Numbered from the stretch's first letter, positions 18,086-28,215 are shown. The stretch is 64,000 nucleotides of DNA from Spirochaetia bacterium (GCA_900769975.1 CAAGIR010000290.1:28436-92435); one strand, 5' to 3'. The notes: generated by a model from the sequence alone, not told the origin. Made by a program: numbers and translations.

Positions 18086-18961
18086 ATGAAAAAATTATTT
18101 TCCTTTTTTATTCTGTTTGTTGCTTTAACGGCTATTGCCTGTAAACAACCAACAGGAAGTAATCAACCGGGTAGCGAAAGCCAAGAAACTGTAACACCTG
18201 GCTGGTATTTATATACAACAAATGCAGATTCTGCTAATCCGCAGAAAACCTACCTTTACATAAATACTAGCGGCGCAATAGAAAGAGCCGGAAGCACTCA
18301 ATACGAATACACTGGCTCTCAACTAGAGAAAATTCAGGGGCAGTTATCCTATACAATCTGCAAAAAAAATGCAGATGGAACAGTAATAATATTCGTTTCT
18401 TGCGATGCTCCTTCTTGGGAAACAGGAAATAATGATAATAATGTTTCTACTTGCCCTTATGCAGAAGGTGAATATTTGGATGTAACAAAGCATGATACAT
18501 TCTCATGGCCTGTAAATAAAAATCTACCTTTGTGGAGTGAAAAAGAAAATAACTATTATGTTTCTTGCTCAAATGGTTATGGATATATAGATTCAGGAAA
18601 CGTTTTTATTGCAGGTTCTTATCTTTCAGCAGGAGATACAATAACTATTACAATGAAAGATACAGATTCCAATACTTATTCTTGCGATATTAATTTTACA
18701 GAAGCTACTGGAACAACTACCATCATAACATTACCTGCCGGATATGAATGGTGGTGCTTTGAAGATGCTTATCTTAACAACGGACATGAAAACTTTTATG
18801 TCCTCTATTTTAATGGAGAAGCAACTAGAAACGGTATTGAATCTTACGAAATTACAGAAATAAGTTTCTTATATAAAGAAAAAGACTCTGCAATTAATAA
18901 TTTTGCAGGAACAAAATATCAGGTGACAGATTTAACAAAATTGCCTTCCTGGTGTTATTAA
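18086..18961 (+). CDS. Lipoprotein of unknown function
   Basis: A 291-aa lipoprotein: basic start, hydrophobic core and lipobox TAIAC, with the lipidated Cys at residue 19. The mature part is Ser/Thr/Asn/Tyr-rich and beta-rich, with several Cys (SCDAPSW, STCPYA, VSCSNG) and no recognised domain. The Shine-Dalgarno GTGGAGG is strong. The gene faces the giant Ig-like lipoprotein gene tail to tail across a shared terminator. It is probably surface-exposed cargo of the element. Confidence 0.7.
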   Translation: MKKLFSFFILFVALTAIACKQPTGSNQPGSESQETVTPGWYLYTTNADSANPQKTYLYINTSGAIERAGSTQYEYTGSQLEKIQGQLSYTICKKNADGTVIIFVSCDAPSWETGNNDNNVSTCPYAEGEYLDVTKHDTFSWPVNKNLPLWSEKENNYYVSCSNGYGYIDSGNVFIAGSYLSAGDTITITMKDTDSNTYSCDINFTEATGTTTIITLPAGYEWWCFEDAYLNNGHENFYVLYFNGEATRNGIESYEITEISFLYKEKDSAINNFAGTKYQVTDLTKLPSWCY

Positions 18962-18983
18962 ATACAATTCCAGTTAAAAAATA

Positions 18984-19014
18984 AGGGCTGCCCATTTTCT
19001 TTTTGGGCAGCCCT
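18984..19014. terminator. Bidirectional terminator between converging lipoprotein genes
   Basis: A perfect 11-bp stem AGGGCTGCCCA/TGGGCAGCCCT with a 9-nt T-rich loop, flanked by A- and T-rich tracts, lies between the stops at 18961 (+) and 19021 (-). Confidence 0.85.
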
Positions 19015-19020
19015 ACTCTT

Positions 19021-22000
19021 TTAATTTTGTGACTTAGTACAATTTCTTGTTACCGTATAAACAGGAATCTCTACTTTTTGTGACACATTATTATGATATA
19101 TGTAGAACACTAAAGTGTCTGTCTGAACGTTTGAAACAACAGTTTTATCAGTAGTTGCCTTTTTTGTAGCAGGCTGGTTGCCTGTCTGCTGAGCATCTTT
19201 AGCAGAACAAGCTAAATCTCCATTCCACTGATATATTGCACCAGTTGCAGGTCTGTAATACCATACTTTACTCTCATAGTCAGAAACAGACATCCAGGTA
19301 CCGTCTTTAGAATAATTACGTTTTCTTCCAACTGCGGAATAGTTAGTTCCAAATTCACCGCAATCTACAGGCTGCTGATATTCAGCAACTGTAGTCGTAC
19401 CGGACTGATTTCCTGTAGTAGTATATCCAACCTGTAATTTTCCCTTATAAGCCACATAATAATATGCAGTTGTATCAAAACAACCTACGTCATTTTTAGC
19501 GATATAAAAATCATCCAGGGCTAAAGTCTGATCTCCGTAAACTGCATAAGGCTCATAAAACTCCGGAATGTAATATTTGTAGTCAATTACATCTGTTGAA
19601 TTCTTTATCTTAAACTGCTTATCATTCCCCGAAACTGCCAGATATGAATTATTTGAAGAAGATACAACTTTTTTAACAGATTGGTTTGTCAAACTCCAAT
19701 CAACATTTTTCTCAGCTATACTTACTCCAAGCGTAACGGTTTCTCCGTCTCCGACATGCAGTACATTGTTTTCAAGGTAAGAGAAGTTTCCGTCTTTTGC
19801 AACTAAAAAAATACTAGGAGTAAGTTTTGTATAAGAAAATTTCGCTGTTATATTTTTTGAACCTATCAGTTCATCTCCATTATTAGGATTAGTAGCAGTT
19901 ACTTTTATCGTAATATTTGAAGGAGTTTCTGCTGTAGGTTGAATAATAATATTTCCTGTTCCATCTCCATTATTAACGATAGTATGATTAAAAGCCGAAC
20001 TTGTTGATTCTACAGTAATATTTGCATAAACAGGATTAACCTTAAATCCAACTTCACTTTTTTCTGCAGGTGTTATACTAAATGTTGTTTTTCCTGTTAG
20101 GACAAAATCATAATCCCATGCAACTCTAACCGAAAGATTTCCTTTTGCGTTACCATCGGTTACACAATACAGGTTTCCATTGCCTTCTTTTAATCCTTCA
20201 ATCTGTACATACCCTACACCATTGGCATCACATCCTAAATCTCTATAAGTAAAGAAATCTTTAGTTTGGTTCATTGTCCAGGTAAGATTTGCATTTGCAG
20301 GACTTACAGTATATTTTACTTTCTTTGTTCCAAAAGGCTGAACAGTTGCACTTGTAGATTCCAGAACAAAGCTCTTTCCAGCCTGTACAAGCACAGTACA
20401 CTTTGCTACAGATTTGCTGTCAGGAAGCTGAGCCATAACTTCGGCTTCACCTACATTTACAGGATAAATTGTAACATTCTGACCACTACCCATAACACGG
20501 CAAACTTCTTCCTGCCCACTATTCGATACAGTCCAGATAAGATCATTGTAATCATTTGAACTTTCTGCATTTTCTATAGTTGCCTTTAGTGTTGACCCAG
20601 AAGAACCTTTGGTAAGTGTAATATAACTTTTATTAAAGGTTACTGCCTTTTCTGCAGAACCAGGAACAACAATGTAGAATTGCAAATTACTTGCAGCTTT
20701 TTCATGAGAACATGTTATTAAAGCTTCTCCACTTTTGTTTGCTGTAATATAAATACTTTGTCCTGTTACTGTTCCATTGCTGTTGATTCCTGCAATACTG
20801 ATTATATCAGTATCACTTGTACTCCACTTTAGGTTTTGCTGATCACTGGTTACAATTCCAGAACCTGAAATTGAAGCACTTAAAGTCTGGCTCTTGCCTT
20901 TATTTACTGTATAAATTGTATTAGAAGCTGTAATATAACAGGCATTTACAGGAGCTTCCTTTACATAAACCATCATTTCTGCACTTGCTTGAACAACTCC
21001 TGTGGAGTTTGCAACTAGTTTTGCATATACGTTTGCAGTTCCTGCTTCTATAGCCGTAATCTGAGCAGTTGTCTTTGTTCCTTCAATTTTGCAGATAGCA
21101 GAATTAGAGGTTGAATATTCTACATGAGTTGAAACCTTAGTATTCGGAACCTGCATTGTTTCAAAAGAAACCGTTCCCTGGGTAATTGTCAAATGATCAT
21201 CCGGGAATGCAAATGTTGAATACTCTTGTACAGTTACAACAATCTGCTGATCATAAGCTGATTTAGGATGATGAATTGTTATTGTTGCCTGTCCTTGCTG
21301 CAAAGGTGTAATTGTACAAACATTTGCAGAATAAACAAAATCAATTACATCATAAACATCAAGTGACCAGGTAAAGTTATACTTATCTGTTGAATTTCCG
21401 TTTACAAGGCTTGCTGTAATAGTCTGACTGGAATCTGTAGGCTTCATATTGATTATGCTTGATGGAACAGATATATAACATTCGCTTTCTGTAACTTTAT
21501 CACATACAACAAGAAGTTGTGCAGAATAAACAGCTTTAGGATGTGTAACTGTTATATATGCCGTACCTTCTTTAAGTGCCCTTATTTTTCCTACTTCATT
21601 TTGACCATAAACAACACATACCGAAGTATCACTTGATGACCATACAAAATCACTAAAATCATCTTCCGTACCTCCAACTAAATCTGCCGTAACAGACGTA
21701 TATGTTGAACTTACATTAACTGTAAGAACAGATGAAGTAAGTTGAATATAAGGATTTGCAACTGCAGCAATTGGATCTACACACTGGGCAATAATCTGAA
21801 GAGGATAGGTGCAGCTTGAATTTGAAACGGTTATCATTGCAGTTCCAATAGAATTCCCTGTTAGAACAGCAGTTGCACCCTGCGAAACTACAGAAATAAT
21901 ACCTGGATCTGACGAAGTCCATGTATAACCATTGATAACTACATCAGTTGAATTTCTCACCGAAACACTTACAGTTTTTGTATTTCCTTCTCCTACTGCA

Positions 22001-24834
22001 ACAACATTTGACGAAGTTGTAAGGTAAGTAAAGGCTGCAAGCTCTTCTGCAGAATTGCCAATTACAACTAAAACTTTTTTATCAATATTTGATTTTGGGT
22101 GTTTAATTGTAATTTCTGCCTGACCACTTCCAACAGGTTTTATGTATGCAATTCCGTTTGTAGACTGGCTTGTAATTGTTGCTATACTTTCATTATCAAT
22201 ATCAAATGTAAAGCCACTTTTGTCTGCTTCAGAATAATTAACAAGAACAGCATCAAGTCTCTGAGCCGGATCATCTTTAAGCATTGTAATCACATCAGAA
22301 CTAGAAATATAAACTACAGGTTCCGATTCTGGAATTACGTATTCGCTTCCAATTCTTACATAAATTTTTAAGGTGTTCTGACTGTCTTCATGGCTTACAT
22401 AAATTATCGTTTCACCTTCGGCTATGGCTGTAATTGTCGCTGAGTTACCGTTACCTGTAACTTTTGCAATTTCTTCATTTTCACTTTCCCATGCAATTTG
22501 TGGGTACTTTGAAGAACTTAGATTAATTGCAGAAACATATACAGTCTGTTCATTTCCAGCTTTAGCAAGATTCACAACATTCTGAGTTGTAGTAAAATAG
22601 ACTTCATGTTCTGTTTGAACAGCCCCTTTTGGATAAACGGTAATTTCGTATTTACAAGTATATGACTTACCTTCATTATCAGTTACAGTAACTGTAACAT
22701 TTGTTTTTCCAGCTTTTTTTGCCGTTACCTTACCTGTCAATGGATTCTCTGTAAGTTTTTCAACACTACATACTGAAGAATCGCTTACAGTCCATACAGC
22801 ACTAGAAAAATCATAAGAAACGAGAACCTCAATTTCATTTCCGTTTTCATCAGTACGAGTTTCAGAAATATCAAAACCAACATAATTTGTAAGACAGTAC
22901 GCAGTCTCACCAATCTCAAGATTATAATACAGCTTATCAGAATAAAGAGCTTTCATATTGGCAAGTTCTTCTGCTGTATCAGCCGTTAAAATCATTACCT
23001 TTTTATCTGCATCTGCTTTATTATGGCTTATTGTAAGATTAGAAATTGTGCTGCCACTTCCAAGAGCTGGAGCCGTAATATTTGCAATATTTCCACTATT
23101 CGCAATCTGTATTGCTGAATTATCACAGGTCCACTGAATTCCGTTATCATCACCAACAGCTTTATTCTTTCCTTTCAATTCGACTGTATAATCATAAGTT
23201 GCTCCATTCAAAATTCGAATAAGGCCGTCTCCTGTAAAGTATAAAGGCTCTTCCAAAATTGCATCACGATTTAAGACTTTTACCAATATTTCTGTTGGAT
23301 ATACTACTTTTGGATGACTTATAGAAATAACGGCTATTCCTTCATATTTTGGCTCGATAAATGCCTGTCCATAACTGTAAGATTGTAAAGCGGCTCTTGA
23401 ATAAACAGGAGTTCCATGAGAGGTATCCATAGAAATTACATCATTTGAACTTCCGTCTGCAGTTGTACTTTTTATAGACCATATAAAGCCGGCTTCATCA
23501 CCATCTTCTCCACCTTTAAGAGAAATATTTAAATAAGTTCCTTCTGCACCAACTTTTGTACGAATATAGTTTTGACTTGTAGTTATATAACAGCTTGAAT
23601 CAACTGCATTTGTAAGCTGCCCATTTACAATTAAAAGTACTTCTCGTGTATAAGCTGCTTTTTCATGGCTTATCAGTAATTTACAAGAACCATTGGCCTT
23701 ACCTTTGAGCATTACTTCATTTCCAACCCATCCAACAATTTCAGCAACATTATAATCATCAAGAGCATAAGTAAATGCATCAACATTATATTCACCAATA
23801 TCTATATTTTTTAATGTTGATTTTAAAGTTTGTTCTGTTTCACCTGAAAGAGTAATTAATGTTGATTCAGGTTCTATATAAACATTTTTTACAACAGATA
23901 TTACACGACAAAGAATATCAAGAGGATAAGCAGAATCTGGATGAGTTACACGCAAGGTACAGCTTCCTGCTTTTACAGGAGTAACTACAGCTTTATTTCC
24001 GTTTGCTTCGCACTTTACAGGAATGAATGAAGATCCATCATCAATAATCTGCCAATTAAAAGAAGAATCTGATGATGAAGAACTTCCATTTACAAGAGAA
24101 ACAGAAATTGTTTTTTCATCATCTTCCATATTCATGGTAAGGATATTATGTGTAGTTGTAATATAACTTACATTTGTAGCATCAGCAAATACATAAATCC
24201 CCATGTAATACGGATAACTAGCTTTTGGATGTGTAATTTTAATACGAGCATATCCCGAATCTTTAGCAGTAATTACACAGTACTGTCCCGTAGGTTCAAT
24301 ACTTGCAACAGAAGCATTGTCTATAGTCCATGAATAACCGTCAATATCTGCTGCACTTCCACCATACAAAGAACAGAATACCTTTTCTGTTACTCCTGGA
24401 GAGGTTTGAATTATTGTTGTGTTTGAATAAATATAAGGTTCAACAGTTTCTTCATAATTCTCTGCAAAACCTTTAACAGTTACAATACAGGTAGCTTCAT
24501 AACCACCATAAGAACATTTTAAATTAGTCTGACCTTCTTTTACACCTGTAATTGAAACGCCCCAGGCAGAACTTGTATCAGCTGTAATAATATTACTGTC
24601 ATAGGACCATGTAAGTTTTACATCTTTTTGAACATCCGCTGGTTTTATATTTACAGTAATATAAGACATTTCTCCAACAGAAATAGTTAATGCAGGTTTT
24701 GCCATAGTCAAACCAGAAATATTAATTCCTGATTCCTCTTCTGAAAAACTAGAAAAGAAACTGCATGATGAAAAAACTGTCAAAATAAAGACAGACATAA
24801 ACAGAATTACTGTCTTAAAATAATTTTTCTTCAT
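19021..24834 (-). CDS. Giant Ig-like (BIG_2-type) repeat lipoprotein
   Basis: A 1937-aa lipoprotein with lipobox VFSSC (Cys at residue 24). About sixteen repeats of ~95-105 residues fill residues ~40 to ~1650. Most units contain a W-S/T-SS/D step, an ITA or V.A.G turn, and a closing strand with a variant of ITHPKA.YP followed by a hydrophobic strand. This is the bacterial Ig-like group 2 pattern seen in intimin-like and surface adhesins. The last ~250 residues are unique and Tyr-rich. It would project far from the cell, so a role in cell-cell contact or mating is plausible but inferred. It lies downstream of trbI with its own 118-bp control region and ends at a shared terminator. Confidence 0.85.
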   Translation of the reverse strand: MKKNYFKTVILFMSVFILTVFSSCSFFSSFSEEESGINISGLTMAKPALTISVGEMSYITVNIKPADVQKDVKLTWSYDSNIITADTSSAWGVSITGVKEGQTNLKCSYGGYEATCIVTVKGFAENYEETVEPYIYSNTTIIQTSPGVTEKVFCSLYGGSAADIDGYSWTIDNASVASIEPTGQYCVITAKDSGYARIKITHPKASYPYYMGIYVFADATNVSYITTTHNILTMNMEDDEKTISVSLVNGSSSSSDSSFNWQIIDDGSSFIPVKCEANGNKAVVTPVKAGSCTLRVTHPDSAYPLDILCRVISVVKNVYIEPESTLITLSGETEQTLKSTLKNIDIGEYNVDAFTYALDDYNVAEIVGWVGNEVMLKGKANGSCKLLISHEKAAYTREVLLIVNGQLTNAVDSSCYITTSQNYIRTKVGAEGTYLNISLKGGEDGDEAGFIWSIKSTTADGSSNDVISMDTSHGTPVYSRAALQSYSYGQAFIEPKYEGIAVISISHPKVVYPTEILVKVLNRDAILEEPLYFTGDGLIRILNGATYDYTVELKGKNKAVGDDNGIQWTCDNSAIQIANSGNIANITAPALGSGSTISNLTISHNKADADKKVMILTADTAEELANMKALYSDKLYYNLEIGETAYCLTNYVGFDISETRTDENGNEIEVLVSYDFSSAVWTVSDSSVCSVEKLTENPLTGKVTAKKAGKTNVTVTVTDNEGKSYTCKYEITVYPKGAVQTEHEVYFTTTQNVVNLAKAGNEQTVYVSAINLSSSKYPQIAWESENEEIAKVTGNGNSATITAIAEGETIIYVSHEDSQNTLKIYVRIGSEYVIPESEPVVYISSSDVITMLKDDPAQRLDAVLVNYSEADKSGFTFDIDNESIATITSQSTNGIAYIKPVGSGQAEITIKHPKSNIDKKVLVVIGNSAEELAAFTYLTTSSNVVAVGEGNTKTVSVSVRNSTDVVINGYTWTSSDPGIISVVSQGATAVLTGNSIGTAMITVSNSSCTYPLQIIAQCVDPIAAVANPYIQLTSSVLTVNVSSTYTSVTADLVGGTEDDFSDFVWSSSDTSVCVVYGQNEVGKIRALKEGTAYITVTHPKAVYSAQLLVVCDKVTESECYISVPSSIINMKPTDSSQTITASLVNGNSTDKYNFTWSLDVYDVIDFVYSANVCTITPLQQGQATITIHHPKSAYDQQIVVTVQEYSTFAFPDDHLTITQGTVSFETMQVPNTKVSTHVEYSTSNSAICKIEGTKTTAQITAIEAGTANVYAKLVANSTGVVQASAEMMVYVKEAPVNACYITASNTIYTVNKGKSQTLSASISGSGIVTSDQQNLKWSTSDTDIISIAGINSNGTVTGQSIYITANKSGEALITCSHEKAASNLQFYIVVPGSAEKAVTFNKSYITLTKGSSGSTLKATIENAESSNDYNDLIWTVSNSGQEEVCRVMGSGQNVTIYPVNVGEAEVMAQLPDSKSVAKCTVLVQAGKSFVLESTSATVQPFGTKKVKYTVSPANANLTWTMNQTKDFFTYRDLGCDANGVGYVQIEGLKEGNGNLYCVTDGNAKGNLSVRVAWDYDFVLTGKTTFSITPAEKSEVGFKVNPVYANITVESTSSAFNHTIVNNGDGTGNIIIQPTAETPSNITIKVTATNPNNGDELIGSKNITAKFSYTKLTPSIFLVAKDGNFSYLENNVLHVGDGETVTLGVSIAEKNVDWSLTNQSVKKVVSSSNNSYLAVSGNDKQFKIKNSTDVIDYKYYIPEFYEPYAVYGDQTLALDDFYIAKNDVGCFDTTAYYYVAYKGKLQVGYTTTGNQSGTTTVAEYQQPVDCGEFGTNYSAVGRKRNYSKDGTWMSVSDYESKVWYYRPATGAIYQWNGDLACSAKDAQQTGNQPATKKATTDKTVVSNVQTDTLVFYIYHNNVSQKVEIPVYTVTRNCTKSQN

Positions 24835-24868
24835 TTTTCACTCCTTGAAGAAAGTTTGGATTTTAAAA

Positions 24869-24924
24869 CCTAATAATTCTGTTTTGCCTAATAATTCAAA
24901 TGTAGAAAGCGAAACGTTTCGCTC
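24869..24924 (-). promoter_or_regulatory. Control module of the Ig-like lipoprotein: palindrome plus paired 11-mers
   Basis: On the minus strand AGCGAAACGTTTCGCT (24909-24924) is followed after 11 nt by two copies of GAATTATTAGG (24887-24897 and 24869-24879), 7 nt apart. The same arrangement, diverged, precedes the pilin gene. One GAATTATTAGG and the palindrome also occur at the left end of the IS-like unit. Confidence 0.55.
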
Positions 24925-24952
24925 TAAAGCAAGTGCTTCAAATATATTTTTT

Positions 24953-26371
24953 TTAATTTGTCCTTACATATTTTCTGTTCACCTGATTGACCTGCACTGG
25001 AGGAAGTTCCAGCGGCATGTTTGTAATGAATTTAATAATCGTTCCCTGCTTTATTCTTATCGTTGGCTTTATGTCTAATGCACGGTCTACGATTTTATTT
25101 CCCAACTTACTTGCCTCGCTGTAAACATCACTCATAGAATTCTGCAAGTATTCATTATTTTGTGTTTTTATGTCATTTGATATTTCTGTCTGGATGATTG
25201 AGAACATTGCCACAAGCCCAAGAGCTTTCATAGTTTCAAAAGGATGATTTGTTGCAAAACCTTTAGTTCCGCTCATTCCCTGTGCATCGACTCCATTCAT
25301 ATTTCCAAGCTCAATACGGTAACCATCAGGCCTAATCATAAGATTCCATGCAATCTGAACCCTGTTCTGTCCGTAACTTACTGATGAGTTGTATGTTGCA
25401 TAAAGTAATGTTCCTTCGGGAATTAAAAGGAAAGAAGAATCATAGCTTGAATAGACATTCTCCGTAACACGTGCAATTACTATGCCTGGATTATCTGTAT
25501 TTATTGCTGTTATTAATGCTCCTGTAATAATCGTGCCATCCCATAAAGATGAATAAGAAAGATACTGACCCTGTCCTGCATTATTTGTCGAATTACTGTA
25601 AAAGTTTTCCTTATTAGTTTGCGACATTTGAGACTGATTTTGGTTTTGCTGGCTATAACTTCCATAAGCTGCCTGACTTGCGTTCTGGCTCTGTTTAAGG
25701 ATGTTTGCAATATAGTCTTCACGACTCATCTGTTGACCACCATTTGTATTTCCTACCGATGAGGCATAAGTACCACTGCCGTAAAGACCACTCATTGCAT
25801 TTGCAATTATTGACTGATTATTCTGTGAGCTTCCTGAATATTCCTGTCCTGCAATTCCTTCAATTTTTCTAATTGAATTTGAATTTCTTGTATCCGGTCT
25901 GTCTGATTTATAACTACTGCTACTACTACCACCTGTAACCGCAACAGGAGCAGTACCAGGTTCAGGCTGCTTAAACTCTTCCGGTAAATTTTTCAAAACA
26001 TCATCTATATTATCTTTACTTTTATCTTCCGGCTGGATATATTCATCGTCATCAACATCATCAGAAAAATCAAAAGGAATATCTTTTTTTGAAATTTCAA
26101 TATTAGGTATAAATTTTGTTCCAGCTTTATCAAGTTCTGCAGATTCCTTTTTTTTGGATTTTGTTATTTTACTTACAGAAACAATTAACAAAATAATAAG
26201 CAAAATAGATGTAAACAGAACGATAAATACATTATTTACATTTAGCTTTTTCGCTTTGTTTTCTTCAGGAGGTTCAAATTCAAAATCTTCAGACTGTTCT
26301 TCAGAACTTTCCAATAAATCTTCACTTTGATATTCTAATGAAAACTCATCGTCATTTGTATCTTCTTTCAT
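24953..26371 (-). CDS. trbI: TrbI/VirB10 channel protein
   Basis: A 472-aa protein with an acidic cytoplasmic arm (~1-45), one membrane helix (~48-68), a long disordered linker (~70-280: Ser/Gly/Asn/Gln-rich) and a C-terminal beta domain (~290-472). The C-terminal motifs (GTIITGALITAINTD, PEGTLLYA, VQIAWNLMIRPDG, IKQGTIIKFITN) are those of the VirB10 family, which spans both membranes and gates the channel. The linker is longer and more Gln/Asn-rich than usual, which may fit the wider spirochaete periplasm. Coupled tightly to trbG upstream (3 bp gap). Confidence 0.92.
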   Translation of the reverse strand: MKEDTNDDEFSLEYQSEDLLESSEEQSEDFEFEPPEENKAKKLNVNNVFIVLFTSILLIILLIVSVSKITKSKKKESAELDKAGTKFIPNIEISKKDIPFDFSDDVDDDEYIQPEDKSKDNIDDVLKNLPEEFKQPEPGTAPVAVTGGSSSSSYKSDRPDTRNSNSIRKIEGIAGQEYSGSSQNNQSIIANAMSGLYGSGTYASSVGNTNGGQQMSREDYIANILKQSQNASQAAYGSYSQQNQNQSQMSQTNKENFYSNSTNNAGQGQYLSYSSLWDGTIITGALITAINTDNPGIVIARVTENVYSSYDSSFLLIPEGTLLYATYNSSVSYGQNRVQIAWNLMIRPDGYRIELGNMNGVDAQGMSGTKGFATNHPFETMKALGLVAMFSIIQTEISNDIKTQNNEYLQNSMSDVYSEASKLGNKIVDRALDIKPTIRIKQGTIIKFITNMPLELPPVQVNQVNRKYVRTN

Positions 26372-26374
26372 AAT

Positions 26375-27454
26375 TTACCTACTATTGCTTGTTTCTGATT
26401 TAGAATCTTCTGCAGATGAATTTTCAGTATTTACAGTTTTTGATTTTTTCTTTTCTACAGTTACTTTCTGCTTGCCAAGTCTTAATGTTATTTTATTGAT
26501 TAAACGAGGAATTATGAAAACATTTTTCTGCACTGTATAATTTACAATTTCATTCCTTTCATTAAATACAAGAGGGAGCTGTTTATGGAGTACAATATCA
26601 TCTACAACTATATAAGTTTTGTTACCATCATCATAGACTCTTTGAGGAAGGAACTCCGGCTTCTTAAAACCATATTTCATTTTGTAATCAAAAGAAAGAA
26701 ATTCAGGATTTGTAACCGTAACAAATTCATTTTCGATGCTTATGCCTTTAGCACTATTTCCACTTGAAGAACTAGACCATACGTTTTTCGTTTGTGGATA
26801 AGTAAACTTTACCATAGCCATGTGAGTATCTTTATAGGATTTAATTCTAAAATGATAAACACGTCTGTCTGTGATTACGATAAATGAAGAATCAAGACCA
26901 GAATAAGCAGGCTTTATAAACAAATGCTGAATATTCTCCCCTGTCATAGGATTTCTAGCAACATTTGCCGTAAGTTCCCATACACTGGCATCTTCAGAAA
27001 GTAAAGGATTTCCCATTACAATTTCACCATCTTCAAGAATAATATCAGTCAAATGATAAGGCTGAGCATAAATTTCATATACAAAATTTTCATTATAGGT
27101 GTAATAAAATGTACCGTCTTTATAATGCTCTGGCTTTATCGTTGCCTTTTTTACACTTTCCTTTGCAGCGTCAATTCCCTGTACCTTTTTTATCTCTGAT
27201 TTTTCTTCATTGTATGGCACATAAACAGGTTTTTCGATATACACAACAATCGGTTCTATATCCTGAACTTTCAATTCTTCTTGAACCATATACTCATGAA
27301 GTTCTTCCTCATTTTTTTCTTCTTCAGCTTCTAATGAGTTTAAACTGGTATCCCCAACTGATACAGGAATTGATGTTTTTTCTAAATCAACAGTTTTACA
27401 ACCAGCAAAAAGCAAAACATTTATCATAATTAAAATTAAATTATTTTTTTTCAT
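26375..27454 (-). CDS. trbG: TrbG/VirB9 outer-membrane channel lipoprotein
   Basis: A 359-aa protein with lipobox LFAGC (Cys at residue 19), an acidic linker (~25-85), and the VirB9/TrbG/CagX beta domain from ~105 (FYYTYNENFVYEIYAQPYHLTDIILEDGE) to ~310. VirB9 forms the outer-membrane layer of the channel with VirB7 and VirB10. Carrying its own lipid anchor may replace a separate VirB7 lipoprotein, none of which is visible nearby. Residues ~315-359 are a Lys/Ser-rich tail. Confidence 0.9.
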   Translation of the reverse strand: MKKNNLILIMINVLLFAGCKTVDLEKTSIPVSVGDTSLNSLEAEEEKNEEELHEYMVQEELKVQDIEPIVVYIEKPVYVPYNEEKSEIKKVQGIDAAKESVKKATIKPEHYKDGTFYYTYNENFVYEIYAQPYHLTDIILEDGEIVMGNPLLSEDASVWELTANVARNPMTGENIQHLFIKPAYSGLDSSFIVITDRRVYHFRIKSYKDTHMAMVKFTYPQTKNVWSSSSSGNSAKGISIENEFVTVTNPEFLSFDYKMKYGFKKPEFLPQRVYDDGNKTYIVVDDIVLHKQLPLVFNERNEIVNYTVQKNVFIIPRLINKITLRLGKQKVTVEKKKSKTVNTENSSAEDSKSETSNSR

Positions 27455-27465
27455 TTTATTATCCC

Positions 27466-28149
27466 TTATTTAATGTCTTTAATATCAAAATCTGTTATAT
27501 AAATACCAAGCGGATTATCTTGAATATCTTCTTCAGTTGGATTCAAAGCCTTTATAGTTATTACTGCCCTCTGGCGAATGTCCTTAATGATTACACCTGT
27601 TAGAGTTCTTGTTATAAGCCTATAGTCAACCTGATAAGTGTCTTTTGAAATCTTTAAAGGTTCTGTCTCAAATTCAACTTCTCTAGTATAATCCCCAAAA
27701 TCTTTGTAAGGATTATCTTCTCGCAATAAAGTCGAATACTTAGAAGCTGATACAGCAGTTAGTAGATGATATGCCTTTTCTATATTCCTTTTTACTACTT
27801 CTTTATCACTTGATAAGGATTTATAAATATTTATAAAATCTTTTACCTGATAAGTCATAGCAACTTCTGGAATATTAAAATTTTGAAAGTTTTTTCTTGA
27901 TACTTCTCCAACATATTGCGCCTGACCAAAATCATTCATTGTTACAATAGCAGGAATTACTTGAGTACGTTTTGTAAGGAAAAATGAAATACCAATAGAA
28001 AGGACAGCAATTATAAATATAAGGACTACCAAAGCCAGCTTTAATATGCCATTCTCCTTCATAACCTGACCACAGATCATATCAAAGTGTTGAAGCTGCG
28101 GATTAAAAGGAGTTGAATTAGTTCCTTTTGGCGGATAAGATTTTTGCAA
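27466..28149 (-). CDS. trbF: TrbF/VirB8 inner-membrane scaffold
   Basis: A 227-aa protein with a short cytoplasmic arm, one membrane helix (~38-60) and a periplasmic NTF2-like domain, the VirB8/TrbF plan. Recognisable family strings are PAIVTMNDFGQAQYVGEV and the C-terminal RLITRTLTGVIIKD. The start is TTG at 28149, chosen because AAAGGAGA stands 8 nt upstream and no ATG is available nearby. It is the first gene of the trbF-trbG-trbI block, with promoter, TTGTA-N5-TACAA site and GCCTGCCCAA box upstream. Confidence 0.9.
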   Translation of the reverse strand: MQKSYPPKGTNSTPFNPQLQHFDMICGQVMKENGILKLALVVLIFIIAVLSIGISFFLTKRTQVIPAIVTMNDFGQAQYVGEVSRKNFQNFNIPEVAMTYQVKDFINIYKSLSSDKEVVKRNIEKAYHLLTAVSASKYSTLLREDNPYKDFGDYTREVEFETEPLKISKDTYQVDYRLITRTLTGVIIKDIRQRAVITIKALNPTEEDIQDNPLGIYITDFDIKDIK

Positions 28150-28163
28150 TTTTATATCTCCTT

Positions 28164-28173
28164 TTGGGCAGGC
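28164..28173 (-). promoter_or_regulatory. GCCTGCCCAA leader box upstream of trbF
   Basis: Minus strand GCCTGCCCAA directly followed by the Shine-Dalgarno AAGGAGA of trbF; second of three copies. Confidence 0.45.
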
Positions 28174-28186
28174 AGATATAAATGTT

Positions 28187-28215
28187 ATTATAAAGGAATA
28201 TTAGTTAGTAGTCAA
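28187..28215 (-). promoter_or_regulatory. trbF-trbG-trbI promoter
   Basis: Minus strand TTGACT (28210-28215), 17-nt spacer, TATAAT (28187-28192). It lies about 40 bp upstream of the TTG start. Confidence 0.65.
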
